Part shown: positions 48,201 through 56,539 of the stretch, piece by piece | How positions within the stretch are numbered: position 1 is the stretch's first letter | Layout: the number at the start of each line of letters is the position of its first letter | Program-made: the position numbers and the translations under genes | Origin: Norana najaformis | Lineage: Eukaryota; Annelida; Clitellata; Crassiclitellata; Hormogastridae | Length of the DNA: 64,000 nt | Assembly (NCBI GenBank): GCA_964023275.1 | Contig: OZ029921.1 | Coordinates: forward strand, 1,316,501 to 1,380,500 | Direction: 5' to 3' | The notes under the pieces: generated by a model | What the model was told of the DNA's origin: nothing | Seen by the model: only the letters and a program-made list of their open reading frames with translations | The model's database searches: none

Positions 48201-51200
48201 ATGCTGGCATGCTGTGCGTCGATGCTGGCCGGCGAGGCGTCGATGCTGGCATGCTGTGCGTCGATGCTGGCCGGCGAGGCGTCGATGCTGGCAGGCTGTG
48301 GGTCGATGCTGGCCGGCGAGGCGTCGATGCTGGCAGGCTGTGCGTCGATGCTGGCCGGCGAGGCGTCGATGCTGGCAGGCTGTAAGTCGATGCTGGCAGG
48401 CTGTGCGTCGATGCTGGCCGGCGAGGCGTCGATGCTGGCATGCTGTGCGTCGATGCTGGCCGGCGAGGCGTCGATGCTGGCATGCTGTGCGTCGATGCTG
48501 GCCGGCGAGGCATCGATGCTGGCATGCTGTGAGGCGATGCTGGCATGCTGTGCGTCGATGCTGGCAGGCTGTGCGTCGATGCTGGCCGGCGAGGCGTCGA
48601 TGCTGGCATGCTGTGCGTCGATGCTGGCCGGCGAGGCGTCGATGCTGGCAGGCTGTAAGTCGATGCTGGCATGCTGTGCGTCGATGCTGGCCGGCGAGGC
48701 ATCGATGCTGGCATGCTGTGAGGCGATGCTGGCAGGCTGTGCGTCGATGCTGGCAGGCTGTGCGTCGATGCTGGCCGGCGAGGCGTCGATGCTGGCATGC
48801 TGTGCGTCGATGCTGGCCGGCGAGGCGTCGATGCTGGCAGGCTGTAAGTCGATGCTGGCATGCTGTGCGTCGATGCTGGCCGGCGAGGCGTCGATGATGG
48901 CAGGCTGTGGGTCGATGCTGGCATGCTGTGCGTCGATGCTGGCAGGCTGTAAGTCGATGCTGGCATGCTGTGGGTCGATGATGGCCGGCGTGGCGTCGAT
49001 GCTGGCATGCTGTGCGTCGATGCTGGCAGGCTGTGGGTCGATGCTGGCATGCTGTGCGTCGATGCTGGCAGGCTGTGGGTCGATGCTGGCCGGCGAGGCG
49101 TCGATGCTGGCAGGCTGTGGGTCGATGCTGGCATGCTGTGCGTCGATGCTGGCCGGCGAGGCGTCGATGCTGGCATGCTGTGAGTCGATGCTGGCAGGCT
49201 GTGGGTCGATGCTGGCATGCTGTGCGTCGATGCTGGCAGGCTGTGGGTCGATGCTGGCATGCTGTGGGTCGATGCTGGCAGGCTGTGGGTCGATGCTGGC
49301 CGGCGTGGCGTCGATGCTGGCATGCTGTGCGTCGATGCTGGCAGGCTGTGGGTCGATGCTGGCATGCTGTGGGTCGATGCTGGCAGGCTGTGGGTCGATG
49401 CTGGCCGGCGAGGCGTCGATGCTGGCAGGCTGTGCGTCGATGCTGGCAGGCTGTAAGTCAATGCTGGCCGGCTAGGCATCGATGCTGGCTGTTTAGGGTC
49501 GATGCTGGCATGCTGTAAGTCGATGCTGGTTGATTGTGGTATTTCAAAATTTAACATATAATTTCTCTGTTTGCATATTTAAATTAAGTCATTTATCTTA
49601 CTCTCTGCCCATCACACAAAGCACCTGTGTTGAGATTTCGATATGGGTGTGGCGATGCCAGCTGCGTAATGCAATGCACCTACCTCCTTGCAATAGTTTT
49701 TCCATCTTTCCCTTTTCTATCCTCCAGATCCAATTCCAAACACCACCTACCGTAGGACTGTCTGCCTGCCTGCCTGACTCTTGCATTTTAACCTGGAACC
49801 GAACCCCGAGATTTCTACAGCTGTCAACGAAAGCTAAGCCTCGGGAACCAGCTTATTCGCATACGCTCAGTCAAAACAAAATCGATAGGCAGGAAGGGGT
49901 TTCCAGGTCAGGACCTAAGAGTCAGACACTCAGACGGCTATGGTGGACGGTGTTTGGTATTGAACCGGAAAATGAGACAAAGGCAAGAAGATGAATGACG
50001 ATAGGATTCGTGGAAGAGGCGAGAATATGTTTTTCCCTTTACCACTTCCGCTCCTTATAAAATTAGTTTAATTGATGTTATGCTCCAATGTTTTACTAAT
50101 AAAATCAGTATTTAACTAAAGAAATATCTTTGAAAATAGGTACAAATGTAACTAAATCTGTTACATACAGCCGCCTCCCTTAACAGCTCCTCTTCCCCCT
50201 CTCTTTCTGGTCTTCTGGCAACGGGACTTGGTTTTTGACATGGCAGCAACCCCACTGACTTGACGTATGTATGTAAAATAAGTATGTATTTATGCATGTA
50301 TACATTTGTGTATGTATGTATGTATACTTGTTTGTATGTGTATATGTATGTAAAATATGTATGTGTGTATGAATACATGTATGCACGAATACATATATAT
50401 ATATATATATATGTATGCATGCATGTATATTTGTGTACGTATGCATGTAGGCATGTATGTATGTGTGTGTGTGTTCCCTTTCAGTGGTTACATACTAATG
50501 TTGCATTTGCATCACATTTTCCGAAACCAGTGGATAGTGTAAAATAATCTGTGAAATTGCCTTCATGAAATCCGTGGCACTTTCCAAAAAGAGGTGTCGA
50601 TCCAGAACCCGTATTTAGTGAACGCATTTTCCTTTTTTACTCTCTCTTCTTATAAAATTACTTCAGGTAATTTATGCCCCAATTTTTATTTATTTATTTT
50701 TATTTATATAAAACTCGAAGAGAGACATCTGCACAAGTGAAACCATAATTATTTTAAGATCGCTCTCGTAATTGTAAGCTTGCGTTATTGAAATGTTTCA
50801 TTTGCATTCGCTAGGTGGCAGGACAGTTTTGAAAGAGACCATCAGATCAAATCGCGCGCTGGTTACACGAATCCCACACACGTGTTGACCACTCCTTTAC
50901 GATCTGTATGTCTGCATATCTGTTTGTCTCTGTATTTGTTCGTCTACTGTCTGTCTGGAGTTGGGTCTGATTAGGCAGGTGGTATGCAGGTGCGAATAGA
51001 CTTGTTGACACTATTTCTAAATTAAGTAGGCTTAAGTTCTCTGCTTGCATATAATTATCATATAATTATTAGAGGGGGCGTGTTGGATAGAGCGCTCGAC
51101 TTGTAACAAGGAGTGCCTCTTCTGAGACGGGTACTACATGTGTAGGGACCTTGAGCGAGTGCCTAACTCACAAGGGCTTGGCGCTACCGATTGATGCTAA

Positions 51201-52457
51201 GTCAGTAGATAGTTACGCCTAACAAAGCAGAAATAATAGCTGCCCATCCTAAAGAGCATGTGGTTTGAAAGATTTCAATGTAAGTGTCATGCGGTCCCAG
51301 ATGTTTAATGCACCAGCCCACTTGCAATAGCTTTGTCGTCCTTTCTGTGGTCGGTTGGCCCCCGATTCCTTATTAAATGAGGAAAAGCCTGAAGCAGTCA
51401 GGAAAACCCAAAGGCGGGGGCGAAATGAACTGCGAAAATGTGTAGTCAATGGGAAATTGCCTGTGCAGTCAGTGGCAGTTCCAAGGTTGCTTGCGTGGGA
51501 GGGGAAGGGCATTTCCAGTGGGGCGCGATATTATGGCAGCCCCCCATGCACGAGTCTGGTCTGTGAGACAGTACAAGCAGACGTGTGGGCAGGAACGAAT
51601 TGTTTGGAAATAACACCTATTTTAGAGCGAATTAGCTGGCTTCCCTCACTGGCCGAGTAGTGGGGCTGGCATGGTCCGTACACGGGGACCTGAAATGGCT
51701 TGGCGCCCTTTCAAATGGGCAGCGGTGGTGAAGGATCTCACCCGATCAATTCACTCGAATGAATGAACATCGTAATCGTAATTCCGAGATTTCTACACTG
51801 CCCAACGAAAGCCAGTCACTGGGACCAGCATATTCACAGACGCTCAGTCAAAACAAAATCGATAGGCGAAAGGGTTCGGTTCCAGGACAAGATTCAAAAT
51901 TCAGGCAGAGACAGCATGGCAGCTACGGTGTTTGGTGTTTGGAATTGAGCCAGAAAGTGAGGTAAGGGGAAGAATTGGAACTGTACGATTAAAATTAAAA
52001 TCACGATTAAAATTACGATTATAGTAGCTGATGTAAACAGACACGTCTGTTGAAATGTTTCATTCGCATTCGCTACCCAATTAGCGACCCAATTAGGTCA
52101 ATTCTGTCAACCTTTACACGAATCCCGTGCACGTATTGACCACTCTTTTACATTGTTTCTCTGTGTGTATGTCTGCCTGTCTCGGTGCATGTCTGTTTGT
52201 CTATGCTTTTGGCGCATAAACATTTTAGTTGCTGGACTTAAATGTTGGAATTCCCTTCCTATGTCGGTTCGTTCGGCTCAGTCGCTTCTGTCATTTCGTT
52301 CTCAACTTAAACTTCCCTGTTTCAAATTGCTTATCCACCGTAGGCTGCCTCTCTGTCTTGTGGTCTGACCTTCTGGATATCGACCTGATTGTGGCTTGGC
52401 TTTGGTGCGCCATCGGTTGATGCCTTGTGCATTATACACCGGCGCATTAGAAGTTTC

Positions 52458-52490
<33 letters not shown>

Positions 52491-52893
52491 CGATGATGAT
52501 GACGGCACAGTGGTCTATCCAGTAGCGTCTCGAGGCCATAATCCAATTATTGTGGGTTGAAACCTGGACAAGTAGTTCGCACATATTTATCTCACGCTCT
52601 AGATTCAGATTTACCCGCCTTGTAAATAATAAATAAATTAATTAATTAAATAAAACGTTTTTCCATTTCCTTTCCAGTTGCATAACGCCGAGCAGCTCGA
52701 AAAGTGGCGTTTGCACTTCATTGCATCCAACTACCTGGCGTTTGTCGAACGGAAGGAGTTTTCCACGCTGACTGGAGACAACCTCCTGTACGTCGAGGAG
52801 CGTCGCTGGCCTCCAGTCTCCTACCTGCAAGAGGTGGAAAAGTTCCAGGCGGAAATGCGGAAGTTCAACCTCAAAGCATGTTCCGTGATGTAA
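35660..52893 (+). CDS. RHOBTB: RhoBTB GTPase: Rac-like G domain, two BTB domains, CaaX end; ten exons
   Basis: Exons: 35660-35842, 36670-36838, 37415-37551, 38503-38599, 39140-39330, 39877-40078, 40573-40803, 41469-41566, 42346-42573, 52678-52893. They give 583 residues with every join in phase. Residues 1-170 are a Rho-family G domain with P-loop GDGGIGKSS (10-18), switch I VPTVFDNY with Thr35, DTAGQ with Gln61, CKSD, and ETSA. A basic linker (about 170-195) leads to BTB1 (about 215-330, with an insertion near 259-310) and BTB2 (about 395-500). The last exon carries the RhoBTB C-terminal block ([19 protein letters not shown]) and ends in CSVM, a CaaX box as in RhoBTB3. RhoBTBs act as Cullin-3 adaptors and in vesicle traffic; the G domain here looks fully canonical, closer to amoeboid RacA than to vertebrate RhoBTB1/2. 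A nearer duplicate of the last exon (43015-43230) has an in-frame stop. The acceptor TTTTCAG before the start implies a 5' UTR exon. Confidence 0.9.
36670..36838 (+). CDS. RHOBTB: RhoBTB exon 2
   Basis: 169 nt after acceptor TTTGCAG. Encodes [18 protein letters not shown] and PIILVGCKS; donor G|GTAGGA splits the Asp codon of the CKSD motif. Confidence 0.92.
37415..37551 (+). CDS. RHOBTB: RhoBTB exon 3
   Basis: 137 nt after acceptor TTTTTAG. Restores D-L-R of the CKSDLR motif and encodes [12 protein letters not shown] (G5 motif). Donor TCG|GTAGCT. Confidence 0.9.
37937..38210. repeat. 42-bp minisatellite in RhoBTB intron 3
   Basis: About six copies of a 42-bp unit containing GAGGACAGTTGAGCAACAAT. 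The length is a multiple of three, which creates the overlapping [13 protein letters not shown] frame; not coding. Confidence 0.95.
38503..38599 (+). CDS. RHOBTB: RhoBTB exon 4 (basic linker)
   Basis: 97 nt after acceptor TGTTCTAG. Encodes [16 protein letters not shown], a basic stretch placed like the polybasic end of Rho GTPases. Donor GCAG|GTTTGC. Confidence 0.8.
39140..39330 (+). CDS. RHOBTB: RhoBTB exon 5 (BTB1, first half)
   Basis: 191 nt after acceptor TTGCTAG. Encodes [19 protein letters not shown], the BTB opening. Donor GAC|GTAAAG is followed within a few bases by the LINE/SINE tail GGTGCTATATAAATTC, so a retroelement tail sits at the exon edge. Confidence 0.85.
39877..40078 (+). 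CDS. RHOBTB: RhoBTB exon 6 (BTB1 insertion and second half)
   Basis: 202 nt after acceptor TTGCTCAG. Encodes a charged, non-conserved insertion then [14 protein letters not shown] of the BTB fold. An (ATT)n run lies just upstream. Confidence 0.88.
40170..40560. repeat. Degenerate ~30-bp repeat in RhoBTB intron 6
   Basis: Drifting units around CCTCTAACACTTTGACCT ending just before exon 7. Confidence 0.7.
40573..40803 (+). CDS. RHOBTB: RhoBTB exon 7 (inter-BTB, start of BTB2)
   Basis: 231 nt after acceptor TTTCAG. Encodes [19 protein letters not shown] then [10 protein letters not shown]. Donor G|GTAAGT. Confidence 0.92.
40815..41130. repeat. 26-bp minisatellite with 104-bp higher-order period, RhoBTB intron 7
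   Basis: Units begin CAAATGTTCT and vary in the rest. Four variants repeat in the same order, giving a 104-bp super-unit present about 2.7 times. Starts 12 bp after the exon 7 donor. The [14 protein letters not shown] frame is repeat-derived. Confidence 0.93.
41469..41566 (+). CDS. RHOBTB: RhoBTB exon 8 (BTB2)
   Basis: 98 nt after acceptor TACTTAG. Encodes [20 protein letters not shown]. Donor GAG|GTAGAC. Confidence 0.92.
41745..42180. repeat. Degenerate ACCTT/CCTAA repeat in RhoBTB intron 8
   Basis: Drifting TTACCTTACCTAACC-like pentamers over about 430 bp. Confidence 0.75.
42346..42573 (+). CDS. RHOBTB: RhoBTB exon 9 (BTB2 end)
   Basis: 228 nt after acceptor TTGTAG. Encodes [19 protein letters not shown] and [16 protein letters not shown]. 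Donor CAG|GTGGGC. The next exon is either 43015-43230 (with a stop) or 52678-52893. Confidence 0.92.
43015..43230 (+). pseudogene. RHOBTB: RhoBTB last exon, proximal copy with in-frame TGA
   Basis: Acceptor TTTCCAG is intact and phase matches exon 9, but the tenth codon is TGA (43042-43044) where the distal copy has TGG (Trp). Otherwise the frame stays open to the same CSVM end and differs from the distal copy at 11 of 71 positions, including the stop. It keeps a Cys and a His (HRWPP) that the distal copy replaced by Arg. Use of this exon would give a 521-residue protein lacking the C-terminal block and CaaX box. It may be a pseudoexon, an alternative terminal exon, or a sequencing error. Confidence 0.85.
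43965..44110 (+). repeat. SINE-like family J copy
   Basis: Words TCTGGTCTTCTGGCAGCCGG, CTTGACATGGCATC, TTAGCTTTTAAGCAGCACTT. Related copies at 50183-50265 (5' part) and 61615-61765. Its 3' half resembles family B. Confidence 0.65.
44516..44620 (-). repeat. SINE-like family B copy (reverse)
   Basis: Minus strand carries the CTGTGAATAAGCTGGTTCCT core and upstream GACTCTTGGATCCTGAT words. Confidence 0.7.
44625..44705 (-). repeat. tRNA-derived SINE (family D), 5' part
   Basis: Minus strand reads GGGACGCAGTGGTGTAGTGG then a B box GGTTCGAATCT. Matches the head of the longer copy at 63200-63400. The A box TGGTGTAGTGG fits the Pol III consensus. Confidence 0.8.
45240..46370. other. Gene-free stretch in RhoBTB intron 9
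   Basis: (AAT)n at 45252-45282, a LINE-like or SINE-like segment at about 45349-45600 weakly similar to 13268-13522, and CATA/CATT runs at 45815-45855. No exon seen. Confidence 0.45.
46372..46440 (+). repeat. SINE-like family B, partial
   Basis: CTGAGCACTGGTGAATAAGC then GGTTCCAGCGACTTAGC; truncated before the tail. Confidence 0.7.
46518..46580. repeat. (CATA)n microsatellite beside the 21-bp array
   Basis: Clean CATA units immediately left of the large minisatellite. Confidence 0.95.
46601..49533. repeat. Large 21-bp minisatellite in RhoBTB intron 9
   Basis: About 140 head-to-tail copies of a 21-bp unit starting GTCGATGCTGGC. Nearly all variation is in the last ten bases, giving a few recurrent types (AGGCTGTGC, ATGCTGTGC, CGGCGAGGC, AGGCTGTGG, AGGCTGTAA). 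Longer blocks repeat too: the sequence around 46724-46930 recurs about 235 bp later. Because 21 is divisible by three and most units lack stops, several frames are open on both strands, including 1036 codons (minus, [14 protein letters not shown] heptapeptides) and 875 codons (plus, [14 protein letters not shown]). I read these as by-products, not genes: neither end joins conserved coding sequence, and the minus frame runs into the CATA microsatellite. Confidence 0.95.
49725..49990. repeat. Head-to-head pair of family B SINE parts
   Basis: 49725-49806 is the 5' part of family B in plus orientation; at 49807 it switches to a nearly complete minus-orientation copy (to about 49975). The result is an imperfect palindrome. 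Confidence 0.8.
50183..50475. repeat. Family J fragment and (TATG)n microsatellite
   Basis: 50183-50265 matches family J. It is followed by TGTATG/TATA repeats to about 50475. Confidence 0.8.
51070..51240 (+). repeat. tRNA-related SINE, family E
   Basis: A tRNA-like head GGATAGAGCGCTCGACTTG, then TAGGGACCTTGAGCGAGTG, matching 14870-15000 in order. Confidence 0.55.
51470..51570 (-). mobile_element. hAT-type MITE, copy 3 (partial)
   Basis: Begins CAGTGGCAGTTCCAAGGTTG and aligns with the reverse complement of the copy at 6029-6171 through CCCCCCATGCACG; the far end is not recognisable. Confidence 0.65.
51655..51775 (+). repeat. SINE-like family C copy
   Basis: GGTCCGTACACGGGGACCTG, TGGCGCCC and GGTGGTGAAGGATCTCACCC in the same order as at 56740-56895. 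Confidence 0.75.
51777..51960 (-). repeat. SINE-like family B, near full length (reverse)
   Basis: Minus strand has the TTTGTTTTGACTGAGCGTCTG core and AGAAATCTCGGAATTACGAT tail. Confidence 0.8.
52198..52500 (+). mobile_element. LINE 3' end with family A tail and (GAT)n
   Basis: Encodes an ORF2 tail with [18 protein letters not shown] and [10 protein letters not shown], stop at about 52366, then the family A 3' UTR (GGCTTGGCTTTGGTGCGCC, CATCGGTTGATGCC) and a (GAT)n run. 5'-truncated, so no catalytic domain. Confidence 0.8.
52678..52893 (+). CDS. RHOBTB: RhoBTB last exon, distal intact copy
   Basis: 216 nt after acceptor CCTTTCCAG, in phase with exon 9 across a 10.1-kb intron. Encodes the RhoBTB C-terminal block and ends KACSVM then TAA. 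The CaaX box predicts prenylation. Confidence 0.85.
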   Translation: MHNAEQLEKWRLHFIASNYLAFVERKEFSTLTGDNLLYVEERRWPPVSYLQEVEKFQAEMRKFNLKACSVM

Positions 52894-53774
52894 TGAAAAG
52901 GGGAGAGGCATCTAGAGGAACTTTCTAAATGGCTGAAGATCTAATCGAATCTCAAAACTTCTATAACATCACTGTTGTAACGCTTCAGGCATAACTAATG
53001 GTTGCTTCTAGCAGGTTACAATATGTAATGTAAGAGGGAATTTCCCTTCTCCAATGGTGAAGACCCGCTTCTACCAAAGGTATTTCCTGCCGATCGCGCC
53101 CTTTTCCCTAGTAGTTCAGACTTGTCTCCCACTGATGACACATTTTCGCATACATTCTGCTACTCCCCAAGGGCCTTTCCTAAATGTTTCAGACCACCTC
53201 CTTCTGAAGATACATTTTCTACATTTTTCTTAAAATATCTCTAAGTAAGTTATGTCAGGATATAAGTCTTTGGATAGCTTCGATTTATCACACACACACA
53301 CACGCCCACACACAATTATTGAATATATTTTATGTATTTGAGATATGTAACCACATGTCAGATATTAGAATTTAATTCGACAACTTCTATTGCGCCGTTG
53401 TAATACTGCAGCAGGCATCAATCGATGGTTGCTGCTTGTGACACCATAGTACAAAAATCGTAAACTGTTGGATAAGCCTGGTTGAAAGCTGATGGTTCAG
53501 GGAAACAGGAAGTGCGATGTGTAGACACATCAGTCTTAAGTTTAGAGCTGAATGACATTTATAGTGCTTTTGACAGGAATACATACATGCATAGGCCGAC
53601 ATATTACGTTATCCCGACGCTGCGACATCTGCCCCGGATGAGGGTCTACTGGGCACTGGGCAGTGGTCGTATCGTGTACCGGGGACTCTTGGGACCGCTT
53701 GCTATCACTCCACATCATGGACGCAACTTGATCCAGAAACTTTAAGATCGTGTCTTCCGTCAACTCTGGATATA

Positions 53775-53930
53775 AATTCGTTGGTTTGGCTCCACGTGTG
53801 TGCGTGGACTCGTCAATGAAGACTCGTCTAAAATCTAGATATCGCTTGCTGATGTAGTTTCTGCCATTAATGACATTTAACATCATTTAAGCTAACATAG
53901 GCAGCGCTTTTGTGACGTACTAAAAAGAAC
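53775..53930 (+). repeat. Repeat family H copy
   Basis: Shares TTAATGACATTTAACATC and AAGCTAACATAGGCAG with copies at 62645-62845 and 62995-63175. Confidence 0.5.
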
Positions 53931-53998
53931 TACATGTATATCAAATGTTTAGAATAAAACATACACACATACACGTACATACATAGCCTACAAACATC

Positions 53999-54160
53999 AA
54001 GTGGCGGATGTATCTGTAGGCGTGGGGCGGTTCGCCCTCCGCGTCCCTCTTGGCTATATGCCCGCGCCCCTCAGACCCGACCCGTGCATGGTGGACTGCC
54101 AAAAACGTGGCACCCTCTGGAAATGCTCGCCCCATGCAAGCATTCCTGGAGCCGCCACTG
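53999..54160. mobile_element. hAT-type MITE, copy 2
   Basis: Starts AAGTGGCGGATG and ends GGAGCCGCCACTG, so the ends are inverted repeats of GTGGCGG. Flanks CAAACATC and CATACATA match at 6 of 8 positions, consistent with an old 8-bp duplication. It lies only in the distal segmental copy, so it inserted after that duplication. Confidence 0.75.
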
Positions 54161-55067
54161 CATACATACATAGATACTTACATATAGCCAAATAACTTAC
54201 AGAACTGAGCAGTGCAATCCAAGGGTTGGAAACGACCATCGAGAGCTCAACACTTTTGGCACAGGAAGAGTCGGTGTGCGTTGATGCAGTATTATCTAGA
54301 TGGCGTGAGGATTAACAAGGAACTGGGACAGGTAGGCTGATTTAAGGGTAAAACCTTGAGAGCTATAAGACAGATTTTTAACGGAAAAGTTTATGCAATC
54401 TTTTGTGAAAAAGAAAGAACCCAGTGAAACCGTCAAGAGATTCAACCGGTTTTGTAAGGTCATCTTCCGAAAAACGTTAAGCCCAAAAACTTAGCCATAA
54501 TGTTGAAGACGAAGCATGATGTTAAGAAACGTAGACGAATATATGTTGGGTTTTTATATGAACATGCCACGCAGAATTTCGAAAAAATGTGTTGTATCGG
54601 ATTCGCCATTCGCAGAAAATCATATAAATCCGGTAATTATTACGTGCAGGCACGAAAATTGTAGCGCTATACAAACTACATTAAATTGGTAGAAGTTTTA
54701 GCGGAATTATCCCTTCTTTGGAGGCTTCAAATGGCAACCAGTGGTGTATGTAGTTCTTTTCCAAAAGACAACATTTTGTAATTAAAATTTGGATTTTCGT
54801 GCGTAAGGTAAACGTATATTTACAGTAAATAGTACTATGTTTCATGCGCACTGTGTATATTTATTTGTATTTATTTAAGTCGTTCTGCCAGCAACCTTAA
54901 GCGTATCACATGTGAATAAGTAAGTTCACTGAATAGTTCGGAGTGAACGTGCCAAGACTTGTTGGAGACAGAATAGTCGAGTTATATAGAAGAAATGTAG
55001 CAAACAACAAGCGGCGTTTGAGCGAATTGCAATCGAATGTGCATGCAAGCTTTTTTCGTGCTTTTAG

Positions 55068-55960
55068 TAATCATCATCATCATCATCAGTCACCATGGGT
55101 TCAGCGCCCGTAGGTGCTTGATGCGCGCTTCACTATCCTCATCCAATTGTCTCTATCCTGTGCCAGGTGGCTTAGTTGTTGTAAGGAGCTATTACTGCAC
55201 CAAGAGATGATGTCGTCTACCCACTCTCTGTTGGGGCGTCCTCTTCTGTTCTTCCCTCCCATCCTGCCAAACACTATCGTCTTGAGTATTCTGGAGTTAT
55301 CCATTCGACATATATACCCAAATAATTGCAATTTTCTATGGATTAGTTTTTGGAGTAAAGTTGCTCTTGGTCCAATTTGCTTGTATAGCTCCTCATTCGT
55401 CATCTTTCTTTGCCAACCGATTCTCAGTACCTTCCGATAGCATGTTCTTTCAAATGCCATTACTCTTCTTTCAATTTCTTTGGTTATTACCCACGTCTCG
55501 CATGCATACATGGCCCCACTGAACATGCAAGTATCTAGTACCGTCAGCTTGGTCTTCAGCATTATCTCTTTACTTTTCCAGATGTTGTTTAAGGTAGCGA
55601 GAGCCGCTTTGGCCTTGGCAAATCTTAGAGTTACCTCTCTCTTGCAACTCAGGTCGTGCGTGAATGTACTTCCCAGATATACGAATTCTTTAACATTTTC
55701 GATTCCTTCGCCATCGATTATTATCTGCCGGTCGATTGTGTCGGTGCCAAACACCATCGTTTTTGTCTTTGCCGTGTTTACAACCAAGCCGTATGGCTTA
55801 CTATCTAATACCAATCTCGTTAATGTTCCTTCCAGCTTCTTGCTACTCCCTTCAATTATATCTATATCATCGGCAAACCTCAGGTTGTTTATTGCTAGAC
55901 CCTGCACCAAGATTCCTCCGCCATCCTCTTTGACGCCATCCATGGCTCTTTCTAAAACTG
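55068..55960 (-). mobile_element. RTE-like LINE, 3' half of reverse transcriptase, 5'-truncated
   Basis: A 280-residue minus-strand frame (55943-55101) begins inside the reverse transcriptase palm. It has LAINNLRFADDIDII (the catalytic FADD box), then GLVVNTAKTKTMVFG, EFVYLGSTFT, and a C-terminal region with ETWVITKEIERR, LQLFGYICRM and RRGRPNREWVDDI, typical of RTE-type elements. It ends at TGA and is followed by an (ATG)n-type short tandem tail (55068-55090), as RTE copies usually have. The endonuclease and the N-terminal part of the polymerase are missing. It is a dead-on-arrival copy although the remaining frame is undamaged, suggesting recent insertion. Confidence 0.88.
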
Positions 55961-56168
55961 TAATGACTTACAGAAAGTACAAGGAGCTTCAGATTATAAT
56001 TGAGTAAAAGTTATAAAATACTCTTTATTAATGCAAGGTAAACGCACACCATGGAAATGAAAAGTGTGACTTTGAATCCTTAGGCTTTGATAGCTTTTGA
56101 CTGGTTGGGTTATCATGTGTATGACTGTGTGTATGTTTAAGAGTTCCCACTCGTCCAGGAGTCAAAGC

Positions 56169-56539
56169 ATGGACCAGGCGAGCTATCTGAAAAACCTCTC
56201 GAGCACGCTTTTTGAGCTTTCGAGGGCAAACGTTCTCTGCGATACAACGCTAATCGCGAGTGACCGTGAGTTCAGTGCTCACAGTGTCATCTTGGCTGCA
56301 GCGAGTCCAACCTTGAGGTCGGCATTCCAGAACTCGCCAGATGTGAAAAACATGTACCGGCTTGAACTTCACTGGCTGGATGGCGACACCCTAGAGAATG
56401 TTCTGTTTCTCATCTACACGGGAAACCTAAAGCCGTCTGACAGTAGTAAGGATGAGGATGACTCGATGAATTTGATCATGACATGTGAACAACTTGGCCT
56501 CGACTGGATCTGGTCACAAGTCGACCTTACGCACAAAAA
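56169..56539 (+). CDS. ZBTB-type exon 1 (BTB domain)
   Basis: 371 nt; donor AA|GTAAGT. Contains the whole BTB domain. Confidence 0.88.

Larger units (their letters stand above)
52440..54625 (+). repeat. Segmental duplication, distal copy
   Basis: Partner of 42780-45215, in direct orientation about 9.5 kb away. Copy-specific insertions: a hAT MITE at 53999-54160 and an unrelated stretch at about 53600-53930. The LINE tail at 52198-52445 ends at its left border. Confidence 0.85.

Noticed and set aside
46447-49557. 1036-codon minus-strand frame and 875-codon plus-strand frame as genes for repetitive secreted or structural proteins
   Set aside because: Both are by-products of a 21-bp array whose unit length is divisible by three; several frames are open at once, neither start nor end shows conserved or signal sequence, and the array sits inside an intron.
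53542-53886. 114-codon minus-strand frame in the distal duplication
   Set aside because: Lies over repeat family H and a copy-specific insertion; no recognised domain or splice context.
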